The notes under the pieces are model-generated. The model saw nothing but the letters and a program-made list of their open reading frames with translations. It did no database searches and was not told where the DNA came from. Source: Anticarsia gemmatalis (taxonomy: Eukaryota; Arthropoda; Insecta; Lepidoptera; Erebidae). From it: DNA of 64,000 bases. Positions within the stretch are counted from its first letter, which is position 1; each line of letters opens with the position of its first letter. Location: positions 3,162,001 to 3,226,000 of the forward strand of contig NC_134764.1 of NCBI RefSeq assembly GCF_050436995.1. The letters run 5' to 3'. The position numbers and the translations under genes are program-made. Below are positions 49,886-59,249 of the stretch, in pieces.

Positions 49886-50478
49886 ATGAATGACTCGCTT
49901 CCATCGAAAGTGCCGGTTGTCATTGAAAGAGTCTTAGATCAAATAGAAATACGAGTTAACAGCACTGGAAGCAAGAATCGTTAGTAAATTGGTTATGTTT
50001 ACAGAACTCCAATGTATTCTCCGTTAATTTATATTATTTGTTTAGTTTCAGATGAAGATCTGTTATCGCTGCATTCAGTTTTTGGTGCAGTACTAGAAAG
50101 AGCACTGGATATACTCGAAAAGTATCCTACTTTTGTAACGTACACAACAGCAAAGAAGTCACGAACTCTCATTGAAATACCGGGCGAAAACGACCGCTGT
50201 TACCGTGTTTTCCCTCGAATCAACTACTGTCCTTGTCTTTCGTTTAAACGTCAAGTTATTGAACAAAAATCCCAAGTAAGATACCAACTATTATCATTAG
50301 TATCGTTTTTAAAAAACAATGTATAAACTTTTTTTCTGATGTCCAGGTAGTTTGTAAACACGTGTTAGCGGCCAGATTAGTTCAGATTCTTGGTAGAACT
50401 ACAGAACACGAGGTAACTCAAGACCAGTACTTGATGTTATTGCGATCTATGTATGATTTAGAAGATAACAATGGATGA
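49886..50478 (+). CDS. SWIM zinc-finger protein 7 (SWS1 homologue)
   Basis: ZSWIM7/SWS1 is the SWIM-domain partner of the Shu-type complex (with SWSAP1), which promotes RAD51 filament assembly in homologous recombination, notably in meiosis. Three exons, 49886-49979, 50052-50275 and 50347-50478, join in frame through GT/AG sites (CGTTAGT donor after a phase-1 base, CAA|GTAAG donor, CCAG|GTAG acceptor) to give 149 residues. The start MNDSLPSKVPVVIERVLDQI resembles the family N-terminus. HEDLLSLHSVFGAVLERALD corresponds to the conserved 'YLLSL..LFG....ALDL' helix region. The SWIM motif is C91-P-C93, then C109-K-H111 (CxCx15CxH), with its last pair on exon 3. The protein ends YDLEDNNG. Its last three coding bases and stop overlap the start of RAD1, the next gene on the same strand. 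Identification rests on the SWIM motif plus the flanking family pattern. Confidence 0.9.
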
Positions 50479-52657
50479 AGGTACTTCGCAATATTACTTC
50501 ACGGCGTCCATGGACTCAGGGAAGATACTGTGCAGTCTGTTGAAAGCTATACAGTTTCAAGAAGTAAGTCCTTATGATAATTATATCTATTTTTTGGACA
50601 TGAAATCAAAAGTTTTAGTAAAGTCTCTTCAATAATAAATCCAATAAGAATCGGCCTATCATTGTGGCTGGCCTGCAAGCTGGCTTACCCCTGGTTTCAG
50701 TGGCACATTGGTATTTTATCTATTCAATAGTGTTAAGGCTAATATAAACATGACAGTTTGAATATATACACTACCACTAAATGTGCTGCAGAAACCAGGC
50801 ATTAAAGCTGTAAAAGCAATTCTTTTAGACACTACACTCATGTAACATTTTGTACCAATTCTAAAAGACTCACCTATTGTGTTTCAGTCAGCAGTGTTCT
50901 GTGCTTTACCTGAGGGTCTGAAGCTCACAGTGGAGGAGGGCAAGTGTGTGCAAGCATCAGCATATGTGCCGTCTGACAACTTCACCGAGTATCATGTTAG
51001 AGACGATGTGGATGTTATGTTCAAAGTAAAAGTTTAATTACTACTTATATATTAATTAACAGTATTTAATGCTAATTGACTGAATTCTCTGTAGAGAAAT
51101 CATCAACAATATTTTCAAATATTTTAAAGCAAATATAATGAACACAATTTAGATACAGTTGTGAAGCGAGGAAGGATTCAGGTAGATCAGATCTTTGCTA
51201 AAAGCAGCAAAGAAAAAACATATAACATAGAGTAACACCCTTATAATCATATGTTTGCTATAATTACAGATCAGTATAGCAGTGCTGGCAGAATGTCTGA
51301 ACATATTTGGTTCTGGAGAGGAGTCTAGTCTGAAAATGTACTATCGGAGTGAAGGTTCACCTTTGTTGTTAGTGTAAGTTTCCAATGGTATTTTAAATTT
51401 TTCTAGACAGTTTCCTAAACTAACCCTTCCACCAAAATTAATGATAATTAATCAATAGAAAGGTTTCTTAGCAAGTAGTCTTAGTTTCAATTTCTATTCA
51501 TTGTTTCGTAGTCCAGAAACTAGTCAGGCGCCACGACATTCTAAATATTAAAAACATTGGTGGAATCAAGAATTGATATTATTTCTGTCAACCAAGATAA
51601 GATAATTCTATTGTATGTATGCTGTTTTCAGATTACAACCTCAATCAGTGCACAACGTGATGACAGACTGTGAGATATCCACTCAGACAGCGGACTCAGT
51701 GCTCGAGCTCCGAGACGAGGACGCCGAAGAGGTCGCCAAGCTGGTGCTGAAGGCGCCCGCGTTCTTAGGCCTGCTGGCCGACCTCGAGCGATCCTGTGAC
51801 ATCATCGAGCTCAACCTTTCGCCTGAACATCCTAATGTTAGCATTATCACTTATGGAATGCAGGTAAGAGACCTTTTGATTTTGTTCTTTGAAACTTTAA
51901 TTGATGTATTTATTTAAAAAACGAAATGAGTAAATTCGCACTAAGAATTGCTCTTGTGTCGCGGGGCCTTTTACAAACGTACAAACTACAGACTAACCCA
52001 CGACCTCCCGACGCAATGGTGTGGCGACCTAAATCACTGCGACACTAAAACCAGAATCTGAATTGAAATTAACAATAAGTTACTAGAACGGTATACGTAA
52101 TACGCACGTCGTAACGTATACGTACACATTGACAATAACTTCAGTTATACATACATAGTTTTTGTTTCTATTAATAAGTCTCTTAATGTAATCTCACTCT
52201 AATTGCAGGAAATGTATTGAAATCTTTTTGTTCTATTTATAGGATCGTTCATGTATCGACATGCCGAAATCTTCCGACATGGTGCAAAGTTTCAGCTGCG
52301 AGCAACCAGTCACGCTCAAGTATCAACTACATCACATAAGACTTATTATGAAAGCACTCGCTATATCCTCTAAGGTAAGGCGCGAAACATGAGATCTTTA
52401 AAATACTAGCTAACTTTTGCTTGCGACTTCGTTCGCTTAGAAAGATTCTTCGGTTTTATCTCGCATCTATAATATAAGTAGGAGAATTCCCAACTTTAGC
52501 TCAGTTCCTTTAAAATTAATTCAAAGATTCCTTTACTTCACAGGTGGTTTTAAGGTGCAGCTCAAACGGCCTACTGTTGTTGCAGCTGAAATTAGAAAAG
52601 GAAGATCAGAGACAAATGTTCTCAGAGTTCTATATCGTTCCATTACTAGACGACTGA
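50471..52657 (+). CDS. cell-cycle checkpoint protein RAD1 (9-1-1 clamp)
   Basis: RAD1 is the central subunit of the RAD9-RAD1-HUS1 sliding clamp, loaded on damaged DNA to activate ATR signalling. Six exons, 50471-50563, 50888-51025, 51270-51373, 51632-51863, 52243-52374 and 52544-52657, join in frame (813 nt, 270 residues, close to the family length). Typical stretches are QYYFTASMDSGKILCSLLKA, then FCALPEGLKLTVEEGKCVQA with AYVPSDNFTEYH (first PCNA-like half). These are followed by ISIAVLAECLNIFG, ISTQTADSVLEL, CDIIELNLSPEHPNVSIITY, YQLHHIRLIMKALAISSKV, and the C-terminal LLLQLKLEKEDQRQMFSEFY ending PLLDD. The ATG has a good context (AACAATGG) and lies inside the last codons of ZSWIM7, leaving no room for a separate promoter in between. 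Intron 1 carries a MITE, and introns 4 and 5 carry repeat fragments. A polyadenylation hexamer follows at 52763. Confidence 0.96.
50687..50806. mobile_element. MITE in RAD1 intron 1
   Basis: The arms reading CTGGTTTCAGTGGCACATTGG...TTTATCTATTCAA and TTGAATATATACACTACCACT...TGCAGAAACCAGG form an imperfect inverted repeat of about 45 bp. It belongs to the same family as the better preserved element at 42010-42145. It occupies over a third of the 324-bp intron without touching the splice sites. Confidence 0.7.
51945..52055 (-). repeat. SINE fragment in RAD1 intron 4
   Basis: The blocks 'tgtcgcggggccttttac', 'cgtacaaactacagac' and 'cccacgacctcccgacgcaa' read on the minus strand as part of a tRNA-derived SINE head, whose degenerate promoter lies in the 'aatcactgcgacac' end. 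Strongly diverged. Confidence 0.35.
52408..52500 (-). repeat. Helitron 3'-end fragment in RAD1 intron 5
   Basis: 'ctagctaacttttgcttgcg' followed by 'acttcgttcgc' is the reverse complement of a Helitron 3' end (gcgaacgaagtcgc...agctag). The rest of the element is not recognisable. Confidence 0.45.
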
Positions 52658-52762
52658 TATTAGTTAACTGTTCAATGTTATTATTTGTCTAAACACATGT
52701 TAATATTTAGTATAAGTGATAAAAAATACATAGTTTTGCAAAAGAAATCTTATTTTTCTATA

Positions 52763-52768
52763 AATAAA
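52763..52768 (+). terminator. RAD1 polyadenylation signal
   Basis: AATAAA (within CTATAAATAAATAGAGG) lies 106 nt after the RAD1 stop codon. It is the first canonical hexamer downstream, so it would end the presumed ZSWIM7-RAD1 transcript. Confidence 0.6.
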
Positions 52769-52799
52769 TAGAGGTAATGTAAGTAGCTTAGCAACCGTT

Positions 52800-54713
52800 A
52801 CATAAACACAGTTACTCCATCTATCGGCTTAAAAATACAAGTCCTGAATCGCGAAAGCGCTATTCAGACGTGTCGAATTATCTTGCTATTGGAAAATGAT
52901 CATACTTCTAACGCAAATAATATTCTTATTCTAAAGTATAATAAAACAAAGTGTTGCAAAATATATGACTATATTTCGTTCCTCCAAAAATTACATACAA
53001 CTTAAAGGAATGTTTGTTAAGTTTAACATCGCTTGAACTGTGAGTATAATGTCAATATTGGCTTCCACATACAAATTAAGCCTACATACTTATATTTATA
53101 CATCGTTATAGAATATGATGCAATACATTGACTTTTGAAGTTACATTTTGTACATAAACATTGCACTTACAATGAGAAATTCGAGGATAACTGTCTAAAG
53201 GCAGCAACTTCTTGTCGTTCTTCAGTTGCGAATGTGAATATCAAAGACAGTTGTGCCGCGCACTTTAGCGTTGCTGTGTATTGTCATAGAACATCGTGTA
53301 CCTAAAGTAAGCCTAAACAATCATTCCCGAATTTACCCGACACTTATCTACAAGCCGTTAAACTGTCCGTTAGTTAAATGATTAATTCAATAGTTCATTG
53401 TCAATATACCGCATCAATTCAAAACTTAACTATACATAGTTACATTCGAGATAAATTTTATTTAGCGTGATTCAGTTTCCATAAACCAACAAACATGTTA
53501 AAAATGTATATTTTTGTTAATGAGTTAATATAATGTTCGTTATCAATTCCAACAACATTTAATTTAATTTTATAATGGTTTAACCTAATTTTACGCTAAG
53601 TTTACATGACAATGTAATGAGGCTAATAACGAACGGTATTTCAACAAGTAGGTAAGTATTCCTATTCCCGTGATACATAAAATACATGAAAATGCACGTA
53701 AGTTTCGTCGTAAGTATTGTTGGGCTTAGTATTTACGCAGCGCGTCCGCTGTATCAAACCGTAAAGGTCTGTTATTATGCATTAATTTTTATGTCATTGA
53801 AATTCTGATCCAGTGCCCGCAGTAGGTACCATACTACCATAAATCTTAATACAAAGCCTAACCTTACGGTCCGTACGCTCCGATGCCGACGTAGTGAACA
53901 CTCAGCTCTACAGGGTGAGCATATTGTCATAATACTGCACAAGTCTTCTGGCTAGTATTAAGAATACTACAACCGAAATTGAGATATTCAATAGCACATT
54001 TCTCGACAAGGCGTTGAATCTCGTGATCAGCAATCGAATGCACTACTGCTCCGTCCATAGGATCAAATATTGAATTTAAATTCGAAATACACAGCTTGCG
54101 TCTTATATTAAAAAACGCAAATCGTTACACATGCTGCAAACTTGCGCAGTTTTGGTTTAACCTCATTACGTTTGTCATGTTTTGTTTCCAATCAATACAC
54201 TAATGGATTAACTACGTGATGTAACATCCATTATATGTTTTTATACAATTGCACTTTTCAATAACACCTATGAATATGATTGACTATGCAATTAATACTT
54301 AGCTCGCTCTCAGTACAATTCAATACTAGACTACTCTATTGTTACAATTTCCCGATTAAACTGTCGAAAAATTAGGAGCAGTTTCTTTGATCGTTATTTT
54401 CAGTAGTTTTATTCGATTCATGTGTATAAGTGTAGCAACATACCTGCCGAAGGTTCGGTAAACTTTGTTGTGTAGAAAAGTACATATTTACAAATAACTG
54501 CAATGGTCTATTTGAGAAACAAGCAGCATGACCCATTTCTTGTAAAATTTAGTCATTAGATTATTAATTTAGCAACTAAGATTAATGGCTATCAATATTC
54601 AAACAACATTTAATAATATCATATTGAATTGCACGAAATGAAGTCTAAGCGTATCTCGTATAAAACAATGTTTATAAATGGAAAGTTCTCAGCGATCATA
54701 AGAAATAGTCACC
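52800..54713. other. intergenic, with one exon-like patch
   Basis: AT-rich DNA without supported genes between RAD1 and the fold-back element. The only coding-like patch is a minus-strand block at 53864-53907, listed separately. Confidence 0.45.
53864..53907 (-). other. possible terminal coding exon, doubtful
   Basis: On the minus strand an acceptor-like CCCTGTAG precedes 53907. After two bases the frame reads LSVHYVGIGAYGP and stops with TAA at 53864. The codons are G/C-ending, unlike neighbouring DNA. I recognise no family, and no upstream exon with the matching phase was found in the window. It does not fit the phase of the Lnk exons. The plus strand of the same patch also contains a donor-like CTACAGG|GTGAGC, which weakens the case. 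Confidence 0.15.
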
Positions 54714-54723
54714 TAAATTGTAA
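54714..54723. repeat. left 10-bp target-site duplication
   Basis: TAAATTGTAA directly precedes the fold-back element, and an identical copy follows it at 56922-56931. Confidence 0.85.
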
Positions 54724-56921
54724 TGTACGTCAGGCTGGCCCGGCCCCATGGAATTTAATAATGAGATTGTTATCAATCCAATGTACCCGGGTGTACTAAT
54801 ATATGTAACACCTTCATTTTCAATGTAACTCTTTTTAAAAGAAATTACGTGCACTTCTTAGTGGCCGGGCCAGCCGGACGTTTTCAGCCCGGCCACCTCG
54901 TTTCCAACTAATCTACAAAAAATACTGGCAATATTGTGCTACAGATGAAATGTACCCTATAATTTATGCATATGTAACACAAAATCGAATCCTAAAATGC
55001 AATAGCATACGAAATATTAGCGGTTGCAGGTGGCCGGGCTGAAATTATTTCGTTAATATAAAACAGTAAAACTGCAACACCTACCAAAAACTAATACCAG
55101 TACATAATGAGATATAGAGATATAGAATACATGTAACGCTTTCATTTTAAATTATAATACATATTTAGAAAGAATAATCACTTGAAATTATATTTCAGCC
55201 CGGCCACCTAAAAACGGTAATATTCCCTAAAATCTTATGCCAATTTGTACAGTAAAACCTGATACAGCTATGAAATGAAAGTTACATTCGTTTCGTTTTA
55301 GTCGTATACCTTTAAGCCTTCTGTTTGACTAGATTATCAAAATCTGAGAAACTTGCCGAAGAGTGACTATCATTTATTAACTAATTTCAGGACATTTGGT
55401 TTGTTGAGTGAAACAAAATTGGTAATTGTCATATTTTTTTTATAATCATTTTTGAAATTAGTTAGACAACATTTGTACTTATATTAATTACGTACTATAA
55501 CAAATGTTAATTATAAATAATGTAAAAAAAGGTTACACATTGATAATAACACAGTTATCAAAAAATTATAGTAATATCAATATTACCTTAACATCGAACA
55601 TTCATTCATTCAGAATATTAGAAGATAATTTTTGGTTAAATACTTATTATACCTTGGTAAAAAATCACAGATTTTCATAATTCAAATTTGAATTAGTCAA
55701 AATACTTATAGTACAAATGCCAGATATAGGCTAGCAATGATTATTATATTAGCATACGTTTAATTATACAAGTCAACATTGTGATTTTTAGCTGTGATTT
55801 TAATATTATGTTAAATTATATATACTACATAGCTATATTTCCATTAGCTGCCACTGAAAGAACTATGGTTCTCTCTTTATTTAAGAATTGTTGTAATAAT
55901 TATATTAGCATAATTTTAATTGAAAGTTTTCAAAACTTTAAATTCAAAGTTGATGTAAAAATCATTATGAAAATCTGTGATTTTTTACCAAGGTATAATA
56001 AGTATTTAACCAAAAATTATCTTCTAATATTCTGAATGAATGAATGTTCGATGTTAAGGTAATATTGATATTACTATAATTTTTTGATAACTGTGTTATT
56101 ATCAATGTGTAACCTTTTTTTACATTATTTATAATTAACAATTGTTATAGTACCTAATTAATATAAGTACAAATGTTGTCTAACTAATTTCAAAAATGAT
56201 TATTAAAAAAATATGACAATTACCAATTTTGTTTCACTCAACAAACCAAATGTCCTGAAATTAGTTAATAAATGATAGTCACTCTTCGGCAAGTTTCTCA
56301 GATTTTGATAATCTAGTCAAACAGAAGGCTTAAAGGTATACGACTAAAACGAAACGAATGTAACTTTCATTTCATAGCTGTATCAGGTTTTACTGTACAA
56401 ATTGGCATAAGATTTTAGGGAATATTACCGTTTTTAGGTGGCCGGGCTGAAATATAATTTCAAGTGATTATTCTTTCTAAATATGTATTATAATTTAAAA
56501 TGAAAGCGTTACATGTATTCTATATCTCTATATCTCATTATGTACTGGTATTAGTTTTTGGTAGGTGTTGCAGTTTTACTGTTTTATATTAACGAAATAA
56601 TTTCAGCCCGGCCACCTGCAACCGCTAATATTTCGTATGCTATTGCATTTTAGGATTCGATTTTGTGTTACATATGCATAAATTATAGGGTACATTTCAT
56701 CTGTAGCACAATATTGCCAGTATTTTTTGTAGATTAGTGGGAAACAAGGTGGCCGGGCTGAAAACGTCAGGCTGGCCCGGCCACTAAGAAGTGCACGTAA
56801 TTTCTTTTAAAAAGAGTTACATTGAAAATGAAGGTGTTACATATATTAGTACACCCGGGTACATTGGATTGATAACAATCTCATTATTAAATTCCATGGG
56901 GCCGGGCCAGCCTGACGTACA
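54724..56921. mobile_element. 2.2-kb fold-back transposable element, 958-bp arms
   Basis: The left arm 54724-55681 and right arm 55964-56921 are reverse complements of exactly equal length, with only scattered substitutions noticed (for example near 54904-54910 and 55493-55507). They flank a 282-bp non-repeated centre. The termini read TGTACGTCAGGCTGGCCC and its complement. A perfect 10-bp direct repeat flanks the element, so it moved as a unit. Each arm carries three copies of TTTCAGCCCGGCCACC in alternating orientation (left: 54882, 55029 on the reverse strand, 55193; mirrored at 56748, 56601, 56437), plus a subterminal inverted copy of the terminal GC block. No transposase is encoded; the 84-codon frame at 55781-56035 looks accidental. 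Long arms with 9-10-bp duplications would suit a non-autonomous Mutator-like element, but the superfamily is not proven. Confidence 0.9.
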
Positions 56922-56931
56922 TAAATTGTAA
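56922..56931. repeat. right 10-bp target-site duplication
   Basis: TAAATTGTAA, identical to 54714-54723, directly follows the right terminus ...CCTGACGTACA. Confidence 0.85.
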
Positions 56932-59249
56932 GTTTCCTTTCCGACTGGTTTTGGTCGGTAGCACATTTCTTCTGCCGAGATTGTATGGCAAAACTGCAAG
57001 AAAGTCGCCGCACTGTAGATCAAAATAAATAATCAATGGGAAGTAACAGTGATATAATCCAATGCTCAATATTTTAAGCAGTCACATTGATCTGTTAATT
57101 CGACCACCCCTCAGGCTTCAACTTAATGCCTTACCTAATCACTAAAATATGATTGTCTGTTCGTATCACCAATATCTTTGGTGACAATGACATAATCTGT
57201 AGTTTATTGATATAGTTGATGAAACAGAGTAAAAACGAAAACTGCAGCGGCTTTGATAGTAAATATTTCGCGGCGATATGCAACCGGCCTCTTGGGAAAA
57301 TATTAGAATATGTGCGATATGTAAATACAGGCACACAAGTTATTTATCATGTCTTTAATTCTTCACTGTACTTTTTGTGATATTATTTATGCTATGTGAC
57401 TTTTCCAGATCGAGTTACACAATAATAAATAATGACTTACCACTAAACATGAATTAAGTACATTAATATAACATAGATTTGGCTAAGCCTCGATAATTAC
57501 CAATTAATTAATACTAATATAAATACGACTAACCTATTGCACAAATAATTGCGGAATTACGACTTAAGATGGCGCTGTGGCCGGTCAAATAAATACTGGT
57601 TAATTGATACTATGTGAAATTAATGGCCATTTGGCTGTATGTACTGTAACGGAGAATATTTGTATCTCTTTCTAGTTTGGTAAGCTATACGCGAGAGAAT
57701 GAGATAGACATACCAAGATATACCTGAGTGAAGCATAATGTAAAATATTAGGCCCTACGTATACAAGTCTTCGACAATCAAGAATTACTAGTATTAAAGC
57801 GATGCCCGCCATAAGATTCTTGTGTGCGAACCTCAATGGATTCTATGGCGGTAGTTGCTTAAAGACTATAATCGCTGAGAATCGAAGATTTGATAGGAAG
57901 GGCCTAACAGCTTGTATTGATCATACATTTTGTTTTTTCATTAAGTTTAATTGAACTATTGATATTCTCATTTTGATCACTCAAACATTCTTTTTTTAGC
58001 TCAAACATTCAGCCAAAAACAGCACATATCTTAAAAATAAACTACACTGACTGCAAACTTATGTCACACAATATACATTTGCAATCAATACAATAATATT
58101 TGGCTATGTTGCAATACAATACAATTACAATATTTTCCTAGTCACGCACGAGAGCACTCATCCAACATTTTGGAACTACCCGACTTATTTTGTGCTTAGA
58201 TAAATAAGGTACTTGAAATACTCTAGCTACTTTGCATCAATTATGAGTATTGTAGATAGCCAAGTTTGTACATAGTGACGATTACGAACTACTTTTAACG
58301 TGTCCTTTGACTTATAGTCAAATGAACACGCAATTACACCGTGCACGTACATATATAGCCAAATGAATGCGCACTTACAACGTATACGCTCGCAGTATAC
58401 GCACGTAATACCCCAAATCTCAGGTCTGCGCTCTATGCTCTCGAACTTAGTGCTAACTTGATGACACGTGCAAATGTATAGGTTTTTAAAAGTAACTGTT
58501 TATGGAACATGGAAATATGCCACTCTCCGATCTCCTAAATATCGTGGTAACAGGGTTTGTAGCGCGATATTCAAGCCGGCATTATTGACTAGCGAGCGTT
58601 AGATTCGATTAAAAATTTAAAACAGTCGATAGTGGCAGGAAATCGACTACGCCTTGCAGCAGTGCGACAGATCTGCGCAGTTCACAAACGTCACTATAAA
58701 CTTAGCTTTCAATCAAAATTGATGAGCATAGAAGCCTTTTTAAAGATACATGGAATTCAGTACAGAGTTTATTTACACACGTTATTTTTCTACATAATAT
58801 ATTGTGACTATTGTACAAGAGTATCCTTTCGGATTTAATGAGCTGGATCTCTAAAAGTAGCAAACGTATTCCAAACTTGTAACAAACACTCGCGTTTCAC
58901 ACACCAATTTTGTTTTTGTAACACCAATTTTAACACGAACAATTTTTCAAGCTGAATCATTTTTTACACTTTTTCCAGTTGCCAATCTCGAAGCGTCGAA
59001 GTCCATAATATACGCGCGACATTAACCGTTTAAATAACTAAACACTTTTGTAGATCAGCTGTTTTTAATCCTATACAATTGCCTATTGTTAAAGCGTAGA
59101 TTCGGATATTTGCTATTGATATTATAGGAACGGAACCATACGTTCATCTTATCGTATTGAGACTTTTTTTTATATAACGTCTAATTCTCGTCCACAGATT
59201 ATGAGATATAGTTAGTTTTGGAGCAGGTGTGGCTGTAGTGTCGGGCACG
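56932..59249. other. intergenic and probable Lnk 3' UTR
   Basis: No supported coding exon. The right part must contain the 3' UTR of the minus-strand Lnk gene; its end was not located. A weak inverted repeat (TATCTCTTTCT / GAATGAGATA) lies near 57663-57710. Confidence 0.4.

Noticed and set aside
55781..56035. 84-codon frame at the centre of the fold-back element
   Set aside because: Its second part lies inside the right arm, so it is partly palindromic. Composition is Ile/Phe/Tyr-rich as in random AT-rich DNA, and there is no transposase motif.
56817..57023. 68-codon minus-strand frame over the right end of the fold-back
   Set aside because: It spans the element boundary and the target duplication, so it cannot be an old host gene. 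There is no family resemblance.
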